Position numbers and translations under genes: made by a program | Shown here: positions 1-9,400 of the stretch, in pieces | Layout: each line of letters starts with the position of its first letter | How positions within the stretch are numbered: position 1 is the first letter of the stretch | The notes under the pieces: generated by a model | The model's database searches: none | What the model was told of the DNA's origin: nothing | Seen by the model: only the letters and a program-made list of their open reading frames with translations | Source of the DNA: JBGVSA01 sp049840475 | GTDB taxonomy: Bacteria; Pseudomonadota; Gammaproteobacteria; Burkholderiales; Rhodocyclaceae | DNA: 64,000 nt | NCBI GenBank assembly: GCA_049840475.1 | Contig: JASGKX010000001.1 | Span: 1,736,001-1,800,000 of the forward strand | Reading direction: 5' to 3'

Positions 1-85
1 GCGCGCGGTCTCTGTCATCGAGACCGTATAGAGGTGCTCACGGATGGTCTGGTGTCGGGAGCAACGTATCGGCCAGGCCGTTTGG

Positions 86-964
86 CTAACGGGCAAGGAC
101 ATTAGCGGCTGATGCGATGCGCATCGCCGGCTGCCAGTCCTCCCCGTCCTCTGCGGACCATGCGGCAGACAACACGCAGTGAGCAACAAGCCACGCCACA
201 AGTCGTGACTCAGCGTAGCCGAGCAACGCTGAGAACTGTTCAACCATCGAGCGCGTTCGTTCGCATAGCACGTCGTCCGATGCGTCGGCATCTAGCCGAT
301 TGCGAATGAAGACCGCAGGTTCATAAGCCGGATCCCCAATCACACCTTTGGGGTCGAGTAGCCGCCATCCGGCGCCATCTGCGATGACGTTGTGGTGATG
401 CAGATCACCGTGAAGCAGCCTATGGGGCTGCGATGACGCGTCGAGCTCGCCTGCGACGCGCTTTGTTGCCGCGATGAGCTCACGACCTGCCGCTGCATGT
501 TCGAATGCTGCAAGCGACGGAATGGCGCGGAACCATTCCATTAACGATGGAAAGGCCCGCGCTGATGGCGTGGACATTGTGGCGATCCGCTGCATGAGCA
601 GAGCGACGGCTGCAATGGCGTCCACGTCGCTCAGATCAGTGTCGTGAAGGGTGGTGCCGGGAGCGATCCGTTCCATGAGAAAGGCGTTCGCAGAAGGCGA
701 GGTTGCGATAAGTCGCGGCGCAAGCCCGTCGAAGTGGGCAAGAGCGAGGACTTCTCGGCTGAAGTCCTCAGCAGATGCGACGAGCTTGATGACAGCGGGC
801 CGGCCATCCGCCCGAGTGACGGGAGCGACAAGCGTGCTTTGTTGGCTCGGGAAGGGCGCCCCCGCCGTTATCAATGACCACTCAGCAAGACATCGCGCGT
901 AGCAATCATGTAACGCACGGTGCTGCGCATTGCGAGAGTTTATGTCGAGCGCCTCCCCAGCCAT
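86..964 (-). CDS. APH(6)/hydroxyurea-type small-molecule kinase (aminoglycoside phosphotransferase family)
   Basis: A 292-residue protein of the APH(6) (StrB-like) phosphotransferase family, expected to transfer ATP phosphate to a hydroxyl of an aminoglycoside or similar small molecule in the cytosol. Visible motifs are the ATP-anchoring lysine in AVIKL (about residue 60), the hinge-like MERI (97-100), the catalytic loop HGDLHHHN (185-192) and the metal-binding LDPKG (203-207). The APH(6) family typically carries this LDPKG form. It lies on the same strand as uvrA, with only 13 bp between the uvrA stop and this ATG, so it may be read from the uvrA transcript. The family does not prove streptomycin resistance; many chromosomal members have unknown substrates. 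Confidence 0.85.
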   Translation of the reverse strand: MAGEALDINSRNAQHRALHDCYARCLAEWSLITAGAPFPSQQSTLVAPVTRADGRPAVIKLVASAEDFSREVLALAHFDGLAPRLIATSPSANAFLMERIAPGTTLHDTDLSDVDAIAAVALLMQRIATMSTPSARAFPSLMEWFRAIPSLAAFEHAAAGRELIAATKRVAGELDASSQPHRLLHGDLHHHNVIADGAGWRLLDPKGVIGDPAYEPAVFIRNRLDADASDDVLCERTRSMVEQFSALLGYAESRLVAWLVAHCVLSAAWSAEDGEDWQPAMRIASAANVLAR

Positions 965-977
965 GCCGCTCTCGGAT

Positions 978-3821
978 CTAAGTCGTCGCGGCCTTCGCGC
1001 GCCGAGGCGCCAATAGCGGCGCTAGATAGCGACCGGTGTGGCTTTCCGGGTGCTTGGCGACCACCTCGGGCGGGCCACTGACGAGGATTCGGCCACCACC
1101 ACCGCCGCCCTCTGGACCAAGGTCGATCAGCCAGTCTGCGGTTTTGATCACATCAAGGTTGTGTTCGATGATGACGATGGTATTGCCGTGTTCGCGTAGT
1201 CGGTCGAGTACTGCAAGTAGCAGTTCGATGTCCTGGAAGTGCAGCCCGGTAGTGGGTTCATCGAGAATGAAGAGTGTCTTTCCCGTGTCCCGCTTGGAGA
1301 GTTCCAGCGCCAGTTTGACTCGCTGCGCTTCGCCGCCGGAAAGTGTTGTCGCGCTCTGCCCCAGCCGGATATAACCCAGACCGACCTCGATCAGCGTATC
1401 GAGTTTGCGCGCCACGACCGGCACTGCCTCAAAGAAGCGCTGTGCTTCTTCGACCGTCATCTCCAGCACGTCCGCGATAGTCTTGCCTTTGTATCGAATC
1501 TCCAGCGTCTCGCGGTTGTAGCGCTTGCCGTGGCAGACGTCGCAGGGGACGAAGACATCGGGCAGAAAGTGCATTTCCACCTTGATCATGCCGTCGCCCT
1601 GACAGGCCTCGCAGCGACCGCCTTTCACGTTGAACGAGAAGCGGCCGGGTCCGTAACCACGGCTGCGCGATTCGGGCACGCCAGCGTAGAGTTCGCGGAT
1701 CGGCGTGAGCAGGCCGGTGTACGTGGCGGGATTGGAGCGAGGTGTGCGGCCAATGGGCGACTGGTTGACGTTGATGACCTTGTCGAACATGTCCATGCCT
1801 TCGACTTCGTCGTAGGGCGCAGGCTCTGCCGATGAGCCGTAGATCTGCTGGGCGGCGATCGCGTAGAGCGTGTCGTTGATCAGCGTGGATTTTCCCGATC
1901 CAGACACGCCGGTGATGCAAGTCATCAAACCGGCGGGAATCTCCAGCGTCACACTCTTCAGGTTGTTGCCACGGGCGCCTTTCAGACGAAGGATTTTTTC
2001 TTCGTCGGGTATGCGCCGTTTGGCCGGGACGGCGATTTCGCGCCGGCCGGACAAGAATGCACCCGTTACCGAAGCGGGGTCGTCGGCAACTTCGGCAGGT
2101 GTGCCCGACGCTACGATCTGGCCCCCGTGTTCACCGGCGCCAGGCCCCATGTCGATGACGTGGTCCGCTGTGCGGATGGCGTCTTCATCGTGTTCGACCA
2201 CGATTACCGTGTTGCCAAGGTCGCGCAGGCGCCGCAAGGTGCCAAGCAATCGATCGTTGTCGCGCTGGTGCAGGCCGATGGATGGCTCGTCCAGCACGTA
2301 CATGACGCCCGTCAGGCCCGAGCCGATCTGCGAGGCCAGCCGAATGCGCTGGGCTTCGCCGCCCGACAGGGTGTCCGCCGAACGGTTGAGCGAAAGGTAA
2401 TCCAGGCCAACATCGATCAGGAACTGAAGGCGCGCGGCGACTTCTTTCATGATCTTGTCTGCCACTTGTCCTTTGTGGCCCGTCAGCGTGGTTTGTGCAA
2501 AGAAGTCCCGGCAGTCGCCGATCGGTAGTGACGTCAGCTCGGGTAGCGTGCTGTCTCCGATGCGCACGAAACGCGCCTCTGTACGCAGCCGGCTACCTCC
2601 GCAGGCGCGGCAAGGTTGTGTCGAACGGTACTTGGACAGCTCTTCGCGCACCGCGATGGAGTCAGTCTCGCGGTAACGGCGTTCAAGATTGGGCAAAATC
2701 CCTTCGAACGCATGCTCCTTGGTGACCATGCGTCCGCTTTCGGACATGTACTTGAACGGCAACTTGCGCGTGCCAGAACCGTGCAGCACGGCTTCGCGGG
2801 CGTCCTCCGCCAGCGACGCGAATGGCGCATCCACGTCAAAGCCGTAGGCCGAGGCCAGGCTTTGCAGCATCTGAAAGTAGAACTGGTTGCGCTTGTCCCA
2901 ACCCCGGATGGCGCCGGAGGCCAGCGACAACTCCGGATGGACCACCACGCGTTGCGGGTCAAAGAAGTCCAGATGTCCCAAGCCGTCACATGTAGGGCAA
3001 GCACCGGCCGGGTTATTGAACGAGAACAGGCGCGGTTCGAGATCGGGCACCGCAAAGCCACAAACCGGGCAGGCGTAGCGCGCCGAAAACACGTGCTCCT
3101 TGTTCGAGTCCATTTCGACAGCCAAGGCGCGGCCTTCGCCATGGCCGAGCGCTGTCTCGAAGCTCTCAGCCAGGCGCTGGCGAGAATCGGGCCGTACCTT
3201 CAGGCGGTCAACCACCACTTCGATGGTGTGCTTGGCACTTTTGTCGATCGGGGGCAGAGTGTCGATTTCAAACGTTTCGCCGTCGATGCGCAGGCGTACG
3301 AACCCCTGTGCCCGCAACTCCGAAATCAGCTCGTCATGCCCGCCCTTGCGGTCGCTGACCACCGGCGCCAGGATCATCAATGCCGTGCCTTCGGGCAGTG
3401 CCAGCACATGGTCGACCATCTGCGAGACGGTTTGCGCCTCTAGCGGCAGATGATGGTCCGGGCAGTAGGGCGTGCCTGCACGCGCAAACAGCAGGCGCAG
3501 GTAGTCGTGGATTTCGGTGACCGTGCCGACCGTCGATCGCGGATTGTGGCTGGTGGCCTTCTGTTCGATCGAAATGGCCGGCGACAGACCTTCGATCAGA
3601 TCGACGTCCGGCTTTTCCATCAGTTGGAGGAACTGGCGTGCGTACGCCGACAGCGACTCGACATAGCGGCGCTGCCCTTCCGCATAGAGGGTGTCGAAAG
3701 CCAGGGAACTCTTGCCAGAGCCCGACAGCCCGGTAACCACCGTCAGGCGATCACGGGGGATGTCGAGGTTGATGTTCTTGAGGTTGTGGGTGCGTGCCCC
3801 GCGAATCCGGATCCAGTCCAT
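978..3821 (-). CDS. uvrA: UvrABC excinuclease subunit A
   Basis: UvrA is the damage-recognition ATPase of nucleotide excision repair; as a dimer it loads UvrB onto distorted DNA. The chosen ATG gives 947 residues beginning MDWIRIRGARTHNLKN, the standard N-terminus of the family. The frame is open a further 95 codons upstream, but that stretch runs into the divergent transporter gene and has no family similarity. Both ABC modules are complete: Walker A GLSGSGKSS at residues 31-39 and a second GVSGSGKST, two LSGGEAQR signatures, and cysteine pairs of the zinc modules, including CEAC...CDVC. No CTG-N10-CAG LexA-type box was seen in the 190 bp upstream, so SOS control is not evident. Confidence 0.97.
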   Translation of the reverse strand: MDWIRIRGARTHNLKNINLDIPRDRLTVVTGLSGSGKSSLAFDTLYAEGQRRYVESLSAYARQFLQLMEKPDVDLIEGLSPAISIEQKATSHNPRSTVGTVTEIHDYLRLLFARAGTPYCPDHHLPLEAQTVSQMVDHVLALPEGTALMILAPVVSDRKGGHDELISELRAQGFVRLRIDGETFEIDTLPPIDKSAKHTIEVVVDRLKVRPDSRQRLAESFETALGHGEGRALAVEMDSNKEHVFSARYACPVCGFAVPDLEPRLFSFNNPAGACPTCDGLGHLDFFDPQRVVVHPELSLASGAIRGWDKRNQFYFQMLQSLASAYGFDVDAPFASLAEDAREAVLHGSGTRKLPFKYMSESGRMVTKEHAFEGILPNLERRYRETDSIAVREELSKYRSTQPCRACGGSRLRTEARFVRIGDSTLPELTSLPIGDCRDFFAQTTLTGHKGQVADKIMKEVAARLQFLIDVGLDYLSLNRSADTLSGGEAQRIRLASQIGSGLTGVMYVLDEPSIGLHQRDNDRLLGTLRRLRDLGNTVIVVEHDEDAIRTADHVIDMGPGAGEHGGQIVASGTPAEVADDPASVTGAFLSGRREIAVPAKRRIPDEEKILRLKGARGNNLKSVTLEIPAGLMTCITGVSGSGKSTLINDTLYAIAAQQIYGSSAEPAPYDEVEGMDMFDKVINVNQSPIGRTPRSNPATYTGLLTPIRELYAGVPESRSRGYGPGRFSFNVKGGRCEACQGDGMIKVEMHFLPDVFVPCDVCHGKRYNRETLEIRYKGKTIADVLEMTVEEAQRFFEAVPVVARKLDTLIEVGLGYIRLGQSATTLSGGEAQRVKLALELSKRDTGKTLFILDEPTTGLHFQDIELLLAVLDRLREHGNTIVIIEHNLDVIKTADWLIDLGPEGGGGGGRILVSGPPEVVAKHPESHTGRYLAPLLAPRRAKAATT

Positions 3822-4014
3822 CGATGCTCGGTGTTGGTCAATGCGGCCGCTGCGAGCGGCGAACTCATCACTATATCGGCTCGGCGAGCCCAAGGCCAAG
3901 TGCATTGGCGTTGCATTGCCAACGCCTGTAACACCATCGCGCCAGCTCGCCCGGCCCTGATAAAATGCTGGGTCCCCAACCCTGACGCCGCCGTGCGTGG
4001 TGCCGGCCGCTTCC

Positions 4015-5394
4015 ATGTCCTCATCTGCATCGACCCCAACTTCCGACCGTATGAGCCGTTCCGAGCTCAGTGTCGCTGGCTGGCTAGCGTTGGTTTTCGG
4101 GTTCCGCATGTTGGGCCTGTTCCTCGTCTTGCCGGTGTTCTCTCTCTATGCAAAGACCTTGCCCGGTGGCGACAACATCATGTGGGCGGGGATTGCCATG
4201 GGCGCATTTGCGCTCACGCAGGCTGTCCTGCAGATCCCGTTCGGATTCGCATCGGACCGTTGGGGTCGCAAGCCGGTCATTGTGTTAGGGCTGCTGCTCT
4301 ACGCCGTCGGCAGCGTGCTGGCAGCGTATGCACCGAATATTGGCTGGCTCACCGCTGCGCGGTGTCTGCAAGGCGCTGGCGCCATTTCGGCGGCTGTCAC
4401 CGCCCTTGCTGCTGATCTGACCCGTGAAGAACACCGCACCAAGACCATGGCCATCATTGGTGTTTCGATCGGCGTGGTGTTCGCGGTTTCGCTGGTGGCC
4501 GCTCCGGCGCTCTATAGCTGGATCGGCATGCACGGCATGTTCCTGCTGATCGCGGCTCTCGCCCTGGGGGCGATCGGCGTGGTCACGCTCGCTGTGCCGC
4601 ATGCGCCCCGCGTTCACGTGGGCGCGCCGGATGCGCGCTTGCGCGATGTCTTGTTCGACACTCAGCTCCTGCGACTGGATTTCGGAATTTTCTCCAAGCA
4701 CCTGATGCAGATGGCGATGTTCCTCGTGGTGCCGCGTTTGCTCGTCGATCAACAGCACATTCCAGTCGAGCATCACTGGATGCTGTATCTGCCGGTCGTA
4801 TTTGGCGGTTTCGTGCTGGCTGCGCCGGCCATCATGCAGGCTGAACGCCGCAGCCGCATGAAACCCGTTTTCATGGGCTCGATCAGCGTCATCGCGCTGT
4901 CGCAGCTAGGCTTATTGCTGGCCTATGACCACTTTGTCGTGCTTGTGGCCATGCTGTTCTTGTTCTTTGTAGCGTTCAATTTCCTTGAGGCATCGATGCC
5001 GTCGCTGGTGTCGCGTATCGCGCCGCCGCATGCCAAGGGCCTCGCACTGGGCGCGTTCAATACCTCGCAAGCGCTCGGCGCTGGCCTGGGTGCTGCCGCA
5101 GGAGGCATGCTGGCATTACACTTCGGTCCGCAAGGCGTTTTTGGCGCTTCACTGGTATTGAGCCTGCTATGGGCCCTATGGGCAAAAAGCATGGTCGTGC
5201 CATCATTGTCGGCCCGCCGCGAATATCACATCGCGCCGCATCTGGATCTGATCGAGGTCCGCGAGCAGATCGCACGCTTGCCGGGCGTGCGAGAAGTGGT
5301 CCTCGAACCGCAGCGGCGCATTGCAGTCTTGAAAGTAAACCCGGAGCGCTGGGACGAAAGCCGTCTGCGCACCCTGATCGGAGGAGAAGTTTAA
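4015..5394 (+). CDS. MFS transporter, YajR-like, with C-terminal ferredoxin-like domain
   Basis: A 459-residue major facilitator with twelve hydrophobic segments. MFS motif A appears as GFASDRWGRKP between helices 2 and 3. After the last helix there is a soluble tail of about 70 residues (from about REYHIAPH) ending LRTLIGGEV; this matches the layout of E. coli YajR, whose C-terminal YAM domain has a ferredoxin-like fold. The substrate cannot be read from the sequence. ATG 4015 was chosen; a GTG at 3997 would add six residues. The gene diverges from uvrA, and its TAA stop directly abuts the ssb ATG, so the two are probably co-transcribed. A TAAAAT-like -10 lies at about 3961. Confidence 0.9.
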   Translation: MSSSASTPTSDRMSRSELSVAGWLALVFGFRMLGLFLVLPVFSLYAKTLPGGDNIMWAGIAMGAFALTQAVLQIPFGFASDRWGRKPVIVLGLLLYAVGSVLAAYAPNIGWLTAARCLQGAGAISAAVTALAADLTREEHRTKTMAIIGVSIGVVFAVSLVAAPALYSWIGMHGMFLLIAALALGAIGVVTLAVPHAPRVHVGAPDARLRDVLFDTQLLRLDFGIFSKHLMQMAMFLVVPRLLVDQQHIPVEHHWMLYLPVVFGGFVLAAPAIMQAERRSRMKPVFMGSISVIALSQLGLLLAYDHFVVLVAMLFLFFVAFNFLEASMPSLVSRIAPPHAKGLALGAFNTSQALGAGLGAAAGGMLALHFGPQGVFGASLVLSLLWALWAKSMVVPSLSARREYHIAPHLDLIEVREQIARLPGVREVVLEPQRRIAVLKVNPERWDESRLRTLIGGEV

Positions 5395-5901
5395 ATGGCG
5401 AGCGTGAACAAAGTGATTCTGGTGGGCAATCTCGGGCGTGACCCCGAGACGCGCTACGCCCCGAGCGGCGACGCAATCTGCAACATCAGCATCGCCACCA
5501 CCGACCGTTGGCGCGACCGCGCATCGGGCGAGATGAAGGAACAGACCGAATGGCACCGCGTGTCCTTCTTTGGCAAGCTCGCTGAAATCGCCGGCCAGTA
5601 TCTGAAGAAGGGCTCGCAGGTCTACGTCGAAGGTAGCCTGCGCACGCGCAAATGGACCGACAAGGACGGCGCCGAAAAGTACACCACCGAAATTCGCGCT
5701 GATGCCATGCAGATGCTGGGCGGTCGTGAAGGCATGGGCGGCGGCCGTTCGCAGGACGATGATTACAACCAGGCTCCTCCGCGCAGCTCGGGCAACCGTC
5801 CGCCCGCTCGCGAAAGTGCTCCGCAGCGTTCGGCGCCCCCGGCACAATCGAACTCGAACAGCGGTGGCTTCGGCGACTTCGACGACGACATTCCGTTCTA
5901 G
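5395..5901 (+). CDS. ssb: Single-stranded DNA-binding protein
   Basis: SSB coats single-stranded DNA and recruits replication, repair and recombination proteins. The 168-residue protein has an N-terminal OB fold (about 1-110, beginning MASVNKVILVGNLGRDPE), a Gly/Gln/Ser/Pro-rich flexible linker, and the acidic tip DDDIPF that binds partner proteins. The start is fixed by GGAGGAG about 9 bp upstream and by the immediately preceding stop of the transporter gene. A rho-independent terminator follows 27 bp downstream. The position beside uvrA is a common arrangement in proteobacteria and fits a DNA-repair neighbourhood. Confidence 0.98.
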   Translation: MASVNKVILVGNLGRDPETRYAPSGDAICNISIATTDRWRDRASGEMKEQTEWHRVSFFGKLAEIAGQYLKKGSQVYVEGSLRTRKWTDKDGAEKYTTEIRADAMQMLGGREGMGGGRSQDDDYNQAPPRSSGNRPPARESAPQRSAPPAQSNSNSGGFGDFDDDIPF

Positions 5902-5928
5902 GATTTACCTCTTTCTTGATCGTCAATG

Positions 5929-5964
5929 AAACCCCAGTGAGTCTCGCGCTCACTGGGGTTTTTG
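5929..5964 (+). terminator. Rho-independent terminator of the MFS-ssb unit
   Basis: A 13-bp perfect stem (AAACCCCAGTGAG pairing with CTCACTGGGGTTT) with a 7-nt loop, followed by a T run. It lies 27 bp after the ssb stop. Confidence 0.9.
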
Positions 5965-6145
5965 TTGTCCACGGCTTTCTTGGTGTCGATACCTATATGG
6001 GGTGTCTCATGCATCGAGAATGGATATCGATCATGTCTCTGGGGTACGGCATAAAAGCCGTGGTTCCTGCAACCGGTGCGGCAGTCGATCTGATGTAGAT
6101 GTCATGCGCCGCATTCGTGGCGTCACCTCTTGCGTTACCCATTGA

Positions 6146-6170
6146 GCCCGCCTTGCGCGGGCACTTTTTT
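6146..6170 (+). terminator. Orphan rho-independent terminator
   Basis: Stem GCCCGC/GCGGGC with a 5-nt loop and six T residues. No protein gene ends just upstream. The ssb transcript should already have ended at 5964, so this terminator suggests a separate short transcript. Confidence 0.7.
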
Positions 6171-6271
6171 GTCTGTCTCACCGCTGTGCTGAGGTTGCAG
6201 AACGTTGGCATATTTACTGTCTTGGCCGGAGTGCCGAATTTTCAGCGTGAGCCGTGTTCGATGCGCTATCA

Positions 6272-6289
6272 GATCAGACATGTCTGATC
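6272..6289. promoter_or_regulatory. Perfect 18-bp palindrome upstream of the adhesin, flanked by GATC
   Basis: GATCAGACATGTCTGATC is an exact inverted repeat 205 bp upstream of the adhesin ATG. Its size suits a dimeric transcription factor. Both ends are GATC, the target of Dam-type methylases. The bound protein is unknown. Confidence 0.5.
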
Positions 6290-6493
6290 AGCGTGCCCGA
6301 TATGGATTCATGCAATGTCCGACCTTCTCGCAGGCATCGAAACGCTAAGTAAAAACGTCAGAACAGCCTGCCTTGCATCAGATTTTGGCGTCGCCTCCTT
6401 TCCTAAAGTCCATGTGCTCACCGGTGCTTTCTTGGCCTCGCAACAGAGTTTTCAAGTTACGCCGATCACTAAAAAGCCAATCGGGGCCGAAAA

Positions 6494-9400
6494 ATGAACA
6501 AACAATATCGAGTGATCTGGAATGAACTGTCCGGCACATGGACTGTAGCCTCAGAGATAACCTCCGCGCGCGGAAAAAGAGCATCACGCAGTGTTGCTTC
6601 GTCTGCGCTATCCACAGTCTTTGGCCTTGCGATGCTGACCGTCTGCGCAGGGACCATGAATGCCGCGCACGCGGCGACTGTCGTCGACGTTCCGGGCGGA
6701 ACGAACCTGACCTCTTATACGTCGCTTGCCAGCGGCGACATCTGGAACCTGCAGGGTGGCGCATCGCTCTATGGGGCCGCCGTCGCTTTGCCGGCAGGGG
6801 CCACCGGCCTGACGATCAATGGCGCGGCGTCGGGTAGCGTCATCACCCTGAATAACGGCAGCGGGGCCTACGGGTATTTCTCCGGATCCAATGCGACGTT
6901 AGCCCTCTCTGACATTACCCTCACCGGAGGGAATGCAGCGAGCGGAGGTGCGATCCATGACAGCGGGAACCTCACCCTGACAACCAGCGGGCCAGTGCTG
7001 TTCAGCGGCAACACGGGCACCAGTTGGGGCGGTGCGATCCATACCGACGGCAGCCTTGCCGTGACCGGCACGGCCATCAGCCTGAGCGGAAATAAAGCGG
7101 GCGTTGGCGGTGGTGCAGTCAATGCCGGGGGCAGCGTCACGCTTGGCGATGCTACAAGTACGGTGACGCTGTCGAGCAATGCCGCGACGGCAGGTGACGG
7201 CGGTGCAATCCGCGCCATCCAGAACGCCACCGTGAACGACGATCTGATCGCGAACGACAACCGTGCCGGCGCGTCTGGCGGTGCTATCTACTCCCAGTAC
7301 GGTCAAGTCACGGTAGGCGGTGACTTGACGGCGAACGGAAACAACGCGGGCGGTTACGGCGGCGTGATTCATGCCGGGGGCAGCGTCAGCGTGACCGGCG
7401 ATGTTGTCAGCCTGAGCGGAAATACGGCGGAAAGCGGCGGTGGCGCAATCAATGCCGGGGGCAGCGTCGCGATCGGCAATGCTGCCAGTACGCTTACGTT
7501 GTCGAGCAATGTCGCGACCACAAATGACGGCGGCGCCATTCGCGCCATCCAGGGTGTTACCGCGAATGGCGAACTCACTGCAAGCGGCAACAGTGCCGGC
7601 AGCTCTGGTGGCGCGGTCTATTCCGAACGTGGTGACGTTGCCGTGACCGGAGATACCATCAACCTGGACGGGAATACCGCGGGGACAGGCGGCGGCGCCA
7701 TCTATGCCGGGGGGAGTGTTGCGCTGAACAATGCCGCCAGCACGATTGCCCTGACGAACAACACGGCGACGACAAGTGACGGCGGTGCCATTCGCGCAAC
7801 CCAGAATGTCACTGTGAATGGCGACTTGAGTGCAAACGAAAACCACGCTGGCGCGTCCGGCGGTGCGATCTACGCTGCCAATGGCGGCGTCCAGGTGATC
7901 GGGGATTTGACGGCGAGCGATAACAGCGCGAGCAACTCTGGCGGAGTGGTCTATGCCGGGCAGGGCGTTACCGTGACCAGCAATGCCATCGACCTGATCG
8001 GAAACGCGACGGGAGGTGGTGGCGGCGTCATCTATGCTGCCAATGGCAACGTCACCATGACCGGTGCTTTCACGGCGAGTGGCAATGGTGCGGCCAGCTT
8101 TGGTGGCGTGATCGATACCGAGACGGGTGACGTTTCCATCACCGGCAATGCCATTAGCCTGAGTGGTAATACGGCGGGAGTCGGGGGCGGCGCGATCAAC
8201 GCTGGGGGCAGCGTCACGCTCAGCAATGCCACGAGCACGATCACGTTGTCGAACAATGCTGCAACGACAGATGACGGTGGTGCCATTCGTGCCCTCCAGC
8301 GTGTCACCGTGAATGGCAACCTGAGTGCGAACGACAACAGTGCCGGCGCCTCTGGCGGCGCGATCTACGCCGACAAGGGCAGCGTCGTGGTGAACGGTGA
8401 GCTGAATGCGAGTGGCAATAGCGCAGGCAGCTACGGTGGCGTGATCCATAGCGAAGAAGACGACGTCACCGTGACCGGGGATGTCATCAACCTGAGCGGA
8501 AACACGGCAGACGTCGGTGGCGGCGCGATCAATGCCGGCGGCAGCCTTGCGCTCAACAATGCCGCGACGACGATCACCTTGTCGGACAATGCGGCAACGA
8601 TGCATGACGGCGGAGCCCTTCGCGCAATACACGACGTCACGGTGAATGGCGATCTGAGTGCGAGCGGCAACAGTGCCGGCAGCTCTGGTGGCGCGATCTA
8701 TTCCCAACAAGGCGATATTGTTGTGACCGGCAATGCCATCAGCCTGAGCGGGAACACGGCGGGAGTCGGTGGCGGCGCGATCTATGCCGGGGCCAGCATT
8801 ACCCTCAATGACGCTGCAAGCACGATCATCCTGTCGGACAACACGGCGGCCATAAGTGACGGCGGCGCCATTCGTGCCGCCCAGAATGTCGCGGTGAATG
8901 GCGATCTGCAAGCGAACGGCAACAGCGCCGGGGCCTCTGGCGGCGCTATCTACACTGCCAATGGCAGTATCCAAGTGATCGGTGATCTGGCGGCGAGCGA
9001 CAACAGCGCGGGCGATTCTGGCGGAGTGATCTTTGCCGGAGGGGGCGTCGTCGTGACCAGTGATGTCATCAGCCTGACCGGCAACACGGCGGGAGGCGGT
9101 GGCGGCGCTATCTATGCCAAGAATGGCGGCATCGTGTTGAGTGGCAATTTGACGGCGAGCGACAATAGCGCGGCCAGTTTTGGCGGCGCGATCGATTCCG
9201 AACATGACGTTGTCGTGACCGGCGATGCCATCAGCTTGAAGGGAAATACGGCGGGCGTCGGTGGCGGCGCGATCAACGCCGGAGGGGCCGTCACGCTGGG
9301 CGACGGTGCGAGTACGGTAACGCTGTCGAACAATGTGGCGACGGCTGGCGACGGCGGCGCCGTTCGCGCCCTCCAGAATGTCAACGTGAACGGCAACCTG

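Larger units (their letters stand above)
5965..6493. other. Gene-free stretch between the ssb terminator and the adhesin; possible small RNA
   Basis: About 530 bp without a convincing protein gene; the short open frames here lack ribosome binding sites and recognisable similarity. It holds a second strong terminator at 6146-6170 that has no gene in front of it, which would fit a small RNA transcribed from within about 5970-6150. It also holds a perfect 18-bp palindrome at 6272-6289 upstream of the adhesin. I could not identify a convincing promoter pair for the putative RNA. Confidence 0.4.

Noticed and set aside
1..85. Inverted repeat CGGTCTC/GAGACCG at 6-26 as a terminator of the kinase gene.
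   Set aside because: The stem is only 7 bp and has no T run in either direction.
3822..4014. Possible LexA box in front of uvrA.
   Set aside because: No CTG-N10-CAG or close variant was found on either strand of the intergenic region.
3822..4109. A 96-codon N-terminal extension of uvrA.
   Set aside because: It overlaps the divergent transporter gene and has no similarity to UvrA; MDWIRIRGARTHNLKN is the standard start.
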